Assembly: GCF_030247195.1 (NCBI RefSeq)
Contig: NC_080671.1
Coordinates: forward strand, 185,917,725 to 185,981,724
Source of the DNA: Topomyia yanbarensis
Taxonomy: Eukaryota; Arthropoda; Insecta; Diptera; Culicidae
Reading direction: 5' to 3'
DNA: 64,000 nt
Under the pieces are notes generated by a model. That model had not been told where the DNA came from, did not search any database, and saw only the letters and a list, made by a program, of their open reading frames with translations. Positions 10,627 through 21,125 of the stretch are shown here, piece by piece (position 1 is the first letter of the stretch; each line of letters opens with the position of its first letter). A program made the position numbers and the translations under genes.

Positions 10627-11623
10627 GGGGAACATGGGGAGACTTGACCAAGCGCAAAATTCTATTTTTGGCTATGGTGTTTTCTATTCGATTCTTAAAA
10701 TTTTTTCAAAAATATTTTTATACTTGTTTCGATCCCTTAAGGTAACTTTAAAAGTTTGGAATGAAAACTCCTTTCCTTACAGAAAATATTACGTGATTAA
10801 TAAATTTGCATTAAATGATGTAATTTTTTATCAAACATTGTATGGACATATCTACTCGATTACTAATTACTATTAATGTACTAATATACCATCTTAATCT
10901 TTGTCAAGCAGTGAAATGATTATACATAAATTGGAACATTGGAATAGTTATTACTAGAATTTGAATGACATTGAACGCAACAACTAATGTTGGGGAGACT
11001 TGACCAAGATTTTATGGGGAGACTTAACCAAGTGGCAATTAGCTGAAGAAAGATACAAAATTCCTGATATTTATTATGCTTTGGGTATCTACTGTTAATG
11101 TTAATCACGCCATAAAAAATCCCACCTCAAACATAAGTCTTTATATTTTAATATTAGTAAACAAAGTTAGCAATAGTAGGACTGATTTCGTGATGTGTGA
11201 ACATGCAATGCAAGCAGTACAGTTAATGCTTAAAAAGAAATGCATTATAAAAAATCTAAATTTATCAAATGCAACCCTTTTATATTTTTTACTGCTGCCT
11301 AAAGATCTCGACAATATGGAAAAAAATAATTACAGTATGTTTTATGTCATTATTTTTTGTTATGATTTTTAAAAAATCTTTTGGTCAAGTCTCCCCACGC
11401 CTTGGTCAAGTCTCCCCGCAGTGGGGAGACTTGACCAAAAAAAAACGACCTCTGAAAAACTTTTGTAACTTTTCAAAAATTAAATTAAAAATTCTGCAAA
11501 AAATCATGAAGACGCACAATAACTTTGCGCATTATATCTCAATGACTTTTAATGGATTGAAGACCTTTTTAGAGATTTATGCAGTTTTAGCTGAAAACCT
11601 GGTCAAGTCTCCCCATGTTCCCC
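10627..11623. mobile_element. TA-flanked MITE with perfect 24-bp TIRs
   Basis: Bases 10627-10650 begin GGGGAACATGGGGAGACT and are the perfect reverse complement of 11600-11623. The dinucleotide TA flanks both ends (10625-10626 and 11624-11625), the target duplication typical of Tc1/mariner-type elements. The inner part of the terminal repeat, GGGGAGACTTGACCA, recurs inside on either strand at about 10992, 11016 (one change), 11382, 11402 and 11421. There is no transposase, so the element would depend on an enzyme supplied elsewhere. Confidence 0.75.
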
Positions 11624-11625
11624 TA

Positions 11626-12098
11626 CACTAATTTTCAAGTATAATGAACAACAAGCGATCTTTCCGAACCGTTTCAAAAAAAAGTACAGCCACTTTGAAC
11701 ATTATAACTTTAAACTATTGTTCGATTTATTATTTGTTTTTCATGTCTAAGCGAGAAGAAAGGCTTGTATCGACTAAATCGAATGGCAGCTATAAATCCA
11801 GCGAATAACCTTTCAAATGAAATCAGTTTGACCCCAATCGGAATCTTAACTAAAAAGACATATTCATTTGAATAACTTAGGTTTGAAAAGAGTTTTCCTC
11901 AGAATTCATCATATATTTCACCTTCGAAGTTCTGTAAAAAATTGAACTCTCGTCTTCGGGACTTAATATTTTGAGAAGACTCTATTCAACCTGTTAAAAA
12001 GTGTTAAAAAGCAGAGAAAAATGTTAAATCACGAAAAATCTAAAATAAAATTTTGAGGTTTTGTCCGTTTAAATAAAATTTTGAGGTTTTTTCCGAGC
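11626..12098. other. No gene seen
   Basis: AT-rich sequence with no recognisable protein or strong repeat. Confidence 0.35.
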
Positions 12099-12560
12099 AC
12101 TGTGCGTTCGTTTAATTAATGGTGCTCTAGGAGTTGATTTTAGCGATTTGGTGTGTTAGAAACACTTTCTCAGAATAGAAGCCCCCTTCTTTTGATGTAT
12201 ACGGAATCGTGATAAATCCACCTAAAAGTGAGATAGAAAATTTATTTCCACTAACTTTCGAGATAGAGGCATGATGTCAATGACAAAGTTATAGAAAATT
12301 CTACTGCGAGAAAACTTGTTGAACATGCAAACTCTCCAAAATGTTATGGTGGTGAGATAAAGCGCGTTGTTTGTGGGAGGCACCCAAAAAATCATTTTTT
12401 CATTATAACTTTTTTCTGAGATTTTTGCAATTCTAGAAATGTTCTATGAAGTTGTTGAAATTAAGAAATTACAGATATGTGTCGAAGACGTAAACATTTT
12501 TTATTTCAAAGGTTAAGAGTTTTTAAATAAAGTGGGTTACAAATACCGCCATTTTGAACG
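12099..12560 (+). repeat. Diverged single arm of foldback family
   Basis: The order of short blocks follows the foldback arm at 4601-5200: GATTTTAGCGATTTGGTGTG, CCCCCTTCTT, AATCCACCTAAAAGTGAGAT, GACAAAGTTATAGAAAATTC and GTCGAAGACG. Divergence is much higher than between the two arms of the intact foldback, so this is an older relative. Confidence 0.5.
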
Positions 12561-13535
12561 TCAATTACTAAGGGATGTGGAAATATGTGGAAGACATTTC
12601 GATTCTATGAGAAAGACAGTGAAAAATACAAGAAAAAATACAACTTACAACGGGCCTGTATACTTTCCGGCAATGTATGTTTTGCCTTTTGTAACAAAAT
12701 AAGTACGACTTTTTCAGTATAAATTTTTAACGATTTTTTCTATGTGTCGAATATTCTTAAAAATCATTGAGAGTAATAAATACACATATAAATCGTGAAC
12801 TTTGAATTTCTGTTATCTGAAACTTACGATTTATTCATAAATTAACAGGATTTGGAAAGAGAACACTAGAGACGTTTAAATAGGTTTACTGTATTTTCAT
12901 GAATGGAAACCATAGCAAAGAGTATTAGATATCATTTTCACGAAACGACTATGTAGTCAGATTTGCTATTTAGGATCCAACTTGCCAGAAAATCTTTAGA
13001 AATATATTTTGACCTATATATTACGTTTCTGTCAAATTTTAACCCTCAAAAAGGCAAGGGGTCTCAGAGTCTCGGCTAGTTACAGTTCCCTAGTTTCAAT
13101 GAACTTGTAATTCGAAATACAAATGATCGAGCGTTTTCGGGCTTTCGATTCTATCACTGTTAAAATGACAAAAAAGAGGCTCTTGATTTCATTGGGTCTT
13201 AAAAGCGATGTTTTATGAAGTCACAATTCGCTTGCCTTTTTGAGGGTTCATTTCAAATATTCAATCATTCAATGCGTGCTTGCAAAAAATTATTGACAAT
13301 TCCGGCCACGTAATCGTTTCATGAAAACGGCATATAGGGTAGACGAGCCCTTATCCATCTCATTAGCCGGGGTGATTGCGCATAAGTAAGTATCGTCATC
13401 TTTGCTTCCTCCTTAGAAGCAGTACAGTTAGATTTTTTGCCTGGAAAATGTAAAAGGCGTTTGAGCATCCCTTTGATGTTTACATTGGCTTCCATTCTCA
13501 GTTCGACTTTCGAGCAGAAATTTAGTGAGTAACTG
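12561..13535. other. No supported gene
   Basis: AT-rich DNA. Bases 13335-13400 (GGGTAGACGAGCCCTTA onward) look like an interspersed repeat end. The region stops at the 14-bp target duplication of the next element. Confidence 0.35.
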
Positions 13536-13549
13536 GAAATGGCACACTT

Positions 13550-14751
13550 TTTTTTATAATTAATAAATTTATTAGGCCCAAATGCAGTAGCTCGACGAGG
13601 CCGATTGTTCGTTTTTTACAATAAATAAAAAAAAAACAACTAAGTCAAGTTTTTTGTCTCGTTGGACGCAGCTTTCTGCTGCGTGTTGAGATCCTTTTTC
13701 TAGGGGGCGAAATATTGCCAGTGTTGTCCACTGCAATTTGAGGTTTGATCCGTTTGTCTTCTTTCGCGTTGTCGTTCATGTCCTCATCCGTAGTACTTTC
13801 CTGCTGCTCGCGGTCAGATGTTCCAGTTTGTGTCTTACTCATATCAGTCGTTATTGCATGTTCGTATTTTTCGGCATTCGGTTCGTTGTTGTTGTTGGTG
13901 CTTGACCCGGAGATGTTGGTTTTGCAGCTGTTAGTGGTTTAGCGTAAGATGGTTCTGGGCTGATTTCAGTTGGATTGGTTAAGTTTTCCTTAACAGTTTC
14001 TACGCAAGGTTTTCCGAGGTGCAGCTTCTTCGTGCAGAACTGGTACGTAGGAATTTGCCCTGGGTACGTGACTAGTGATGTCTGTTGAATGAGAGCATCG
14101 TCCCTTCCTAACACTGTGAAGCTTAAGTATGAGGGAATTGGCTTGGTCACACACATTCTCACCACACGAACACCGTTAGGGATGCCCGGGAAAAAATTCC
14201 TCCATGTATCATGTGTAACGGAGTCTACTTCTCCGTATTTTTGCAAGCATTTTTTAATCGCGCCGTCAGGGGTACGCGTAGCCAAATCATCGACCCGAAC
14301 TTCTACAGCGCCGTTCTCGATGTATACGGGAATGCTATATTTAACATTGCCGCATTCGGCGGTGTGCTGCATGTTGTTTCGCGAGGCGAATGACTCAGCT
14401 TGGTTAATGTTGTTGAACGAAATCAGCACGCAATGTTTGATATGATGCATTTTTAGGGTTTTCACTTCAGCCAGATTGAGTTCCATCTGCACTTTTAATA
14501 ACTGTTCCACTTCCCGAATGGCTGGTCTTACGGGGCATTTTGAAAAATCAACAGCAACACAGTTCGGCCGCATCAGGGTTGGTTTTTGCTGAGCACCGTC
14601 ACTCATCACTATATCGCACAGTAGGTATAGGCTATTGTTATATGGACTGCTTGTGTGATAGGCACCGATTGATTTCTAGGTAGAATTGACTGTTTCACTT
14701 GCGCGGGACGATTTTTTTGCTTCTGCTCAGGGCGAGATGTGAAGACAAACT
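13550..14751 (-). mobile_element. ORF1-only non-LTR retrotransposon (copy a)
   Basis: GAAATGGCACACTT occurs exactly at 13536-13549 and 14752-14765, a 14-bp target-site duplication enclosing 1202 bp. On the minus strand the element has about 142 bp of 5' leader, ORF1 (14609 to 13645) and about 95 bp of 3' sequence with AATAAA and an A-rich tail abutting the duplication. No endonuclease or reverse transcriptase is present. The duplication size and A-tail show target-primed reverse transcription, so this short form retrotransposed as a unit using enzymes from elsewhere. It resembles in principle the mammalian HAL1 half-L1 elements. Confidence 0.8.
13645..14609 (-). pseudogene. Gag-like ORF1 protein, one frameshift
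   Basis: A 252-codon frame starts at ATG 14609 and stops at 13851. A shifted frame from about 13842 carries on the homology with copy b (TSDRE, then the basic end RKRISTRSRKLR) and stops at 13645. The ancestral protein was therefore about 320 residues. Near residue 207 the zinc knuckle reads YQFCTKKLHLGKPC. It keeps the C-x4-H-x4-C part of a CCHC finger, but the first Cys is Tyr. ORF1 proteins of this kind bind element RNA in ribonucleoprotein particles. The start is the first ATG after the leader. The region upstream of the knuckle resembles ORF1 of LOA/Jockey-type mosquito elements, but that clade call is from memory of the family and needs a search. Confidence 0.65.
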
Positions 14752-14765
14752 GAAATGGCACACTT

Positions 14766-17039
14766 ATTCCAACCTATTTGATGACTTATCCTCACTCATT
14801 TGATTTCTGCGCCCATCTACGTTGGCGTCCTTGGCGGGGGCCAACCCGGCCAACCGCAAGCTACGGCTCTGTGAATGTATCTATTAGTGTGGCTTAAAAA
14901 TATTTTATCTAATTTTAACCAATTACTAAATTTTTTTTCTAGGTACAAATCCAAAAATGCTGTGTATTAACATATGTCTTATTTTTTTGCGATTTTTTTC
15001 AGGAGGGTTGATCCACTGAACCAGCAAGCTTACGTCAATAGTGAAAGTTCCAACATTTTTCGGATTTTAATTTAGATTATAACGCATATCGATGTAGTTC
15101 ATTACTCTCCATTTCGTCACCTATAATTATTTTGAATCGAACAACGGACAAATGATCAACTGTATTACAGACGATAAATTATGTCACATTTTCTTCCGGT
15201 ACTTACGACCAATAATAAAATGCCCAGTGGATCAGGTGGTAATTTATTTGATATGTTTCCATGTAACTAATTCCCCCAAGGGCCTCACAGTAATGAGCCC
15301 GGCTATATTCCGAGCGCTATCCAACTATTTATTGTTGGTTTTCATCCCCTTTTCCAAATATCATAAACAACGGAACGTAAAAAGACAACTAAAGCCGTGT
15401 TCTGAACGCAGGGAAACATAACAAAGTACTTCATCAAGACTCCAGTTTTGTCACTACACACTGCCGCACATTCCAGTGGAACATAAAGAACTGACCTGAC
15501 ATTTCCCCAGGCATCTGCGGTTCAGGGACACTGTCGGATCACAATTCGTCCCAGAATGGATTGTGTTTTCGTATTGCTCGCTTGTGGGGATTACACAAAC
15601 TACGGGCAATACTGTTTCAGAAATCATAAATTTTTGCTACGTTCTGTGGTTTGGGGGCAATTTCTTTCAATGCCGACTTTCTTCTGCTCTTAACTCAGGG
15701 TCTGGGTCAGCTTTCTGCCTTAAGTTCCCTTCTCCCTAACAGTGTCGGCGAGAAGATGTATTATGAAAGTTTTCCGCTATTTGATTATGTGAATGCCGCT
15801 TGGGGCGCAAGCATTTAACAATGCTCCAAATTGAATTCGAAACTCTGCACATATATGGATAGATTTGGAAGGAGCAGCTGACAGTTTGAGCTCGAGTCCG
15901 GGAGGTGCTGTTCGGAACAGAGCTGAAAATCGATATTTCACTTCACACGTTAGACTAACTTAGTCAGGGATTTTTGTCCTGCGCTGCCGTGTTGGTGAGT
16001 GATTAGATAACACTCGGAGTTTCGGGAGGCTTTGGGCTACAAAATAATTTACTTGCTCAGTGAATTGCAGAACAGCTTTTCGCCGCTAGCATGGTACCAT
16101 TCAGCAACTTACCGTGAATGTGGGAGTGCTTTCGCAGCACACTTCTGGTTGCTCCGACGCCTCCACCGCTATCACGATTGTGTCATCTGTGCTGTCGTAC
16201 AGCACCGAGGACAGGGTCTGTAATATATGAAGAAGAAATGACACGATTTTTATTTGGCACGGTTTTCTGCGAATGTCTGTTTTTTAGAGATAAGTTTTTG
16301 TATGATTACGCCATTGTTAGGACTTGAATAGCGTTGGTGATTTAAAATTTACTGGCGATGAGATGAGATCAGAGAGTTTCTTTTAAAGTAATTTAACACA
16401 CATTCCTTTAGGGGAATAAGGTATTTTCGTGGAAAAAATATCTTTCTTAATTTTATTTTCCTTGCGTTACCGAGGTTGTTAGTCTATTCAGTTGATCTCC
16501 ATACAATAACGCCACATTTCAAAATATATTATATGGTTAGGTTACATTATATTCCTAATTCAATATATTGGGTGTTCAGCCACATTGCTTACATGATTCG
16601 GTTAATTACTTTTGCAAATTTTTCATCTTTCACGAAAGTATGCTAATTCAAAACATTTGATGAATATTATAGCTTTCATATTTTTTAACTTTTTCAAGAT
16701 GGATTTGATCTCATCGTAGTTTGTTTCAATAGTTTCGCCTAGAGACAATTTTTGGTTTGAAATATAACTTTATATTTTTGTAAGACTAGGACTCACAACG
16801 TTGAGATTAAAATTATGAACGCTTTTTCCCCGTTTATGGGAAGTATGTGGTCACTTTCTTAGAGAGCTGGAATTGGTTTCTGAGGTTTCTTAGGATCCTT
16901 AGAAAGTTTCCAGAATGGTTTAGAATGTTGCTTGACGATTTTACGCCGATTCTGCTCTGAATACTACTTCTTATGAAGGATAATGTCGACCCTAGCATGG
17001 CCCCCTGCTTGTAAAGATAACCAAGCGATCACAAGAGAC
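14766..17039. other. No supported gene
   Basis: Bases 14766-16330 are moderately GC-rich in patches (14820-14870, 15890-16220), with several short open frames on the plus strand, none of recognisable family. Bases 16330-17039 are AT-rich. I see no strong inverted repeat or target duplication. Host intron or intergenic sequence is possible. Confidence 0.35.
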
Positions 17040-17054
17040 GACTACGTATAACGA

Positions 17055-17877
17055 GTGGAGATAGCGACCCAGAATTGGAACCCTATAATATGGAGCAAGA
17101 AGCCACACATATGGAGAAGGCGTGGCGAATCCATTCGCCAAAAGTGGTTTAACGAGATCACTACCTCGACAAAGCCAACCAGTGCAACAACACCACGGCC
17201 AGTTGAAACAGAAGTCGCAGCTCCAGCAACAGGAGCAGCCTCGAAAACAGCAGTAGCCGCAACCGCAGCTTCAACAGAGGCAGCAAAAGCAGAAGGGCAG
17301 TGCCTGGTTGAAAATATCAAGTTTGCCTTGTGTAATGGTAGCTAAGAAACTGGTGGATGAGCTGTATAAGTTTGTAGACAACAGGAGTAGTGTGCACAAG
17401 CACATCAAGACACTGGTTCTGAAGATAAAAGAAAGCAGAAAGCGGAGTTATCTGAAAAGAAGTTTTTGATGGCCAAAAGTCCTTGGAAATAAGGTAAACA
17501 GTGACGCCACCAAAAGTGAGGGAAAATTATGAGGCCATAAGACAAATCCCAGGGTACGGATATCGTGTACCTCTCTACGCTGAAGAGGCCTAGAGCTTCA
17601 CCAGGTGATTCGAGACCAAATTGGAGTCGGCAGCGACGGAAAATGAACAACAAGGATTGGTCCAAAAAGCGAAAGCTCTTCAAGGGATTAAACTAAGGTG
17701 AAGCACTCATAGTCAAAGCTAACTATGACTCGTACGAAAAGGTACTGCGTGCAATGCTGACAAACCCGGTACTCAAAGAGCTACGCTCAGACGTTAAGAA
17801 AATTAGGCGCACCCACATCGGAGAAGTGGATGAAGTGAGAGCCTTGTACCAGGAGGCAACCATCCAATCCTAGTGTG
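17055..17877 (+). pseudogene. R1-clade ORF1 N-terminal relic
   Basis: An open stretch at 17055-17345 is rich in Ala, Thr and Lys (about residues 35-80) as in the low-complexity N-terminal part of R1 Gag-like proteins. After several frame changes the sequence IVKANYDSYEKVLRAM, then ELRSDVKKIRRTHIGE (about 17710-17825) matches the conserved block preceding the zinc knuckles. VRALYQEATIQ follows up to 17870, where an inverted-repeat insert interrupts the frame. The missing residues between IGE and VRALYQE imply an internal deletion. The relic is not functional. Confidence 0.55.
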
Positions 17878-18122
17878 GTAGATAAACCTAGAACGAGAAG
17901 AGGATTGTTTTCAACACGAAATATCTGACCTCAACCAGTATTCGCAGTGCACAACATTTTTTTTCAACTATACATGCACGCCTTTTCTGTTTTAAACGGG
18001 AATAGAAAGGCTTATTTCAAGCATTTATTAGAAATAATATTGTTTAACCGGCAGTGAATGTTATGGTAAGTATCACTTAAAATAAAAGTTATTAATCCTC
18101 TTCTCGTTCTAGGTTTATCTAC
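17878..18122. repeat. 245-bp insert bounded by 29-bp inverted repeats
   Basis: Bases 17878-17906 (GTAGATAAACCTAGAACGAG onward) are the perfect reverse complement of 18094-18122. The segment interrupts R1 ORF1 homology, which stops at ...EATIQ on the left and resumes as LYEVNSEKELREALKE on the right. It is probably a MITE. No direct target duplication is evident, and the arms extend imperfectly into the flanks (TAGTGTG against TAGGTGT), so a local inverted duplication is an alternative. Confidence 0.55.
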
Positions 18123-18574
18123 AACACCTATATGAAGTAAACTCAGAAAAAGAGCTAAGAGAAGCTCTAAAAGAGCAGTGCGAGCTTGGAGAAGTGCATA
18201 TGATGATCCGAATGAGGAAGGGACCTTTCGGCACGCAAGCGGCATCGGTTAGACTTCCAGTCGAAGCAGCAAATAAGGTACTAAACACCGGGAAGATCAA
18301 AGTTGGCTGGTCGGTATGTCCACTGAGTGTCTCTCAGCGAGCGGAAGTGTGTTTCAAGTGTCATGAGTTCGGCTACTTGGCTAGAAACTACAGCGGACCT
18401 GACAGGAGCAAATTATGCAGACGGTGCGGGGAAGAAGGGCATATGGCAAAAGACTGCCGACAGGCTCCGAGATGTTTGAGCTGTGCAAACGAAGAAGGTA
18501 ACAATCACGAAACAGGGGGCCCACGATGTCCTGCTTTCAAACAGGCGACTGCAATGAGGCCACAGTGGGGGTAA
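18123..18574 (+). pseudogene. R1-clade ORF1 zinc-knuckle part
   Basis: The frame runs EKELREALKEQCELGEV, then RKGPFGTQAASVRLPVEAA and KVGWSVCPLSV, then three Cys-rich knuckles. This is the hallmark of R1-clade ORF1. The first knuckle reads CFKCHEFGYLARNY, with Tyr in place of the His and of the last Cys. The second, CRRCGEEGHMAKDC, is intact. The third (CLSCANEEGNNH...C) follows, and the frame stops at 18574, close to the usual ORF1 end. Knuckles bind element RNA. The 5' half lies upstream of the inverted-repeat insert. Confidence 0.75.
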
Positions 18575-19330
18575 CGCAAATCAACCTCTGTAGCGCAGTC
18601 TAAGCATCTCGGACCCATACCGTATCCAGGCCAGCTATGAAAACTGAATATCAGATAACGCAAAATCAGCGGCGATTTGGACAGAAACGTCCGATATGCT
18701 GCCAGAAAAGCTTATCGATCGGAGGCCTAGTTTTAATAGCCACATCGATCATGAAAGCGGGAAGGCCGTAACAGTGGTCTCGGTACTATCTCGGATCATG
18801 ACCAACAATTCAGCGATCAGCACTATTGAAAAACGACTCCCCATCAGTGCTCAGATATGCAGGACCTGACTAGGTGATAGCACTGCAAACGAGGGGGGAC
18901 ACATCTGGCTGAACAGCATGTCTAGCGGGTGTCTAGCGCGTATCGAACTATCTCGTCAGAGACAGCATCAGTGATAACTGGAACGTTTTCGTTTATTGGG
19001 ATCAACACACGAGAGGAGTCCATAAACGAGCTCGAGCTGATACTTAAAGCAAGTGGCAACATCTGTGGAATAACGCGGTGAACAGTAGATGGACCCATCT
19101 ACTAATTCCATGCTTGTCGGTGAAATGAACCTCCACATGACGCGGTCCTTGTCTGGATATGGCTGTTTCAAGAAGTATCTGAACAGGTTCAGCCATGCGA
19201 GATCGTCATTGTGCATCGCGTGCGGTAATGCAGAGGAAACACCTAAGCACGCGGTCTTCGAATTCACGCGATTTAAGCACGAGCAAAAGAAATGAGAACC
19301 ATTATCGGTGAGAAAGTCAAGATGAGCAAT
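18575..19330 (+). pseudogene. R1-clade ORF2 relic lacking most of RT
   Basis: Just after ORF1, INLCSAV and then DNAKSAAIWTET recall the start of the R1 apurinic-type endonuclease. The text then jumps to PSFNSHIDHESGKAVTVVSV and LSRIMTNNS, which belong to the C-terminal part of the R1 reverse transcriptase. After further decay, SLSGYGCFKKYLNRF and CIACGNAEETPKHAVFEF (19150-19265) give the conserved C-terminal Cys/His domain, with one Cys of the usual FECPRF replaced. Roughly 2 kb of pol is absent, including the catalytic centre. Frames shift repeatedly. Confidence 0.6.
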
Positions 19331-19477
19331 ATTGTCCAAAGAATGTGTGCGAACGAAGCAAAATAGGACGCGATGGACAGTCGCTCTGATCATTTCAGCA
19401 TTGCAACGACGATAGCGAGAGGACCCACCCAAGAGAGGAGGAACGACCAACAACGTAGCAATACAGGGCTTCGGTTC

Positions 19478-19647
19478 CTTTTTTTTTATTTCGATTATAG
19501 AGGTTTTAACCTTAGGGTCATTCGCCTCTTCGGGTTAGGAAAATCTCTTATGAGAAATTTCTAACCCTATGTGCGGGGTCGGGACTGAAACCCAGGTGCG
19601 CTGCGTATAAGGCAATCGATTTACCAACTACGCTACGCCCACCCCCT
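19478..19647 (-). mobile_element. tRNA-derived SINE (Feilai-like) with 12-bp TSD
   Basis: GGGCTTCGGTTC occurs exactly at 19466-19477 and 19648-19659. Between them, on the minus strand, lies a 170-bp SINE: an A-box region GTAGCGTAGTTGGTAAAT, a B-box GGTTTCAGTCC, a body with AGGGTTAGAAATTTCTCAT and an A-rich tail. Internal Pol III boxes mark tRNA ancestry. The order and sequence resemble the mosquito SINE Feilai, but the name needs a search. It is inserted in the 3' region of an R1-clade copy. Confidence 0.85.
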
Positions 19648-19659
19648 GGGCTTCGGTTC

Positions 19660-20640
19660 GTCGAGGCACCGATTAACCGGAAGCCACATTTCAACCGGAA
19701 TCGCCGGACCGACCATGGCACTCGAAAAGTCAGTCAGCTGAAGAGCGGAAAAGGAGACAGGTGGATACGACTGGAATAGACTAGATCCACCGCCGGTGAC
19801 TAGACTGAGAGCACATATCGTTGACGGTAGGTCATCGGGGCACCTGAGAACCGGAAGTCATCCTCCACCCGGAATTGCAGGGCCTAGCTCGGCACCTAAT
19901 CGACCAGCATCGAGATAACGGTTACAAGAGAATTTTCGACGTCGGAAAATTTCTCCATTGGCTAGGCCCACCGCCAGGGACTAGTTCGAGTAGATCGTGA
20001 AACAGCACCGGCAAATGGTCGACGGGGCATCTGTGAACTGGAAGTCATCCTCCAGCCAGAATCGTATGACGGACCTCGGAATCTACCAGGGTAGCATCGG
20101 TTTCGGATGATCTTTCACTGTAAGTGAACTCTTAGTCGAAGTAGGAATGATCCACCATCGAGGATGATTCCGAGTAGTCCGTAGCAAATCCCCACCTTAA
20201 ATTGTCGAGGCAACAGTGAACCTGACGCAATCCTTCACCCGGAATCGCTGGACAGGCCTCGGCATTCTACTGAACTGAATCGAAACAAGAAAAACGTATC
20301 CGTCAACAGTTTCCAGGGATATTCTTGCGTCGGGGAACTCTCAGTCGAGGTAGGCTAGCTGCACCGCAGGGGACTACGCCAAGTAGCACCGAACACGACA
20401 AACCACCAGTAAAAGGTCGTCGGGGCACCAGTTAACCGGAACCCACCCTCCGGCCACAATCGCTGGATCGACCACGGCTTCCAGCTGCTCAACACAGATA
20501 AGAGTGTATGTGCAATACCGGGCAGGACTGATATAACGGTGATGAGACCAGCGAACTAGCTCGACCAATTAGATCTAGAATCAAGCGAAGTGCACAAGCA
20601 CAGCTCCCCCTCCCCAAATAGTCACTTCAAATAAAATCCG
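19660..20640 (+). repeat. ~200-bp degenerate repeats, R1 3' region
   Basis: A unit containing CTAG...CACCGCC...GGACTAG...GAGTAG, a GGGGCACC...GAACCGGAA block and AATCGC(T/C)GGA recurs at about 19780, 19960, 20145 and 20350. Spacing is 180-210 bp with heavy divergence. The same unit follows the second R1 remnant, so it belongs to the 3' UTR of this family. It is non-coding. Confidence 0.6.
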
Positions 20641-20679
20641 AGGGAAACAGGTAAATGTTGGACTCTTTGGTGGAGGTTA

Positions 20680-21125
20680 GAGGAGTTATCTTCCCTGTTC
20701 AGAGTCCATCACTCTGACGCACGATGGATGAAATCGGTAGTATTGTCTAACTACACCAAGTCAAAAACGCACATACATACGCAGAAACCTATCGACGTGG
20801 GGCAATAGAAAGCACGAAGAAGTGACCTTCCTCCTGATACAGCTCCTTCCTCTTCATCGCTACGGGTACACAACGTCCCTATTGTGCCCGAAGTATGAGA
20901 ACATCGAGGAAACTCCGGAGCATGTGGTCTTCGAATGTCCGAGGTACGAAACGACGTGTAGGAAGATGCTTGAACAATAGGACCGGCCATCAACCCGGAT
21001 AATGGTGTCTACAGAATGACAGTCGATGTAAACACGTGAAACGCGGTGAACAGAGTAGTGGCGCAAATTATCGTCTTACAGCAGAAATGGCGTGATGATC
21101 AGCGAGCAACGGTTTCGGGAGAGCA
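20680..21125 (+). pseudogene. R1-clade ORF2 C-terminus, second copy
   Basis: From 20821 the frame reads VTFLLIQLLPLHRYG... then NIEETPEHVVFECPRYE and stops at 20979. This is the conserved C-terminal HVVFECPR segment of R1-clade pol. The usual Cys-rich portion is partly scrambled. It is a separate 5'-truncated copy from the one ending near 19330, because the same domain appears twice with different sequence. The copy carries on into its own 3' repeats. Confidence 0.6.

Larger units (their letters stand above)
17040..20640 (+). mobile_element. R1-clade retrotransposon, internally deleted
   Basis: In order on the plus strand there is an ORF1 relic (17055-18574), the start of an ORF2 endonuclease (about 18575-18700), then directly RT C-terminal sequence (about 18705-18870), the Cys/His-rich C-terminus (about 19100-19290), and a long degenerate-repeat 3' region. 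The bulk of the reverse transcriptase is missing. Many stops and frameshifts are present. Canonical R1 sits in 28S rDNA; nothing here is rDNA, so this belongs to the wider R1 clade or inserted ectopically. The ends are approximate. Confidence 0.65.
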
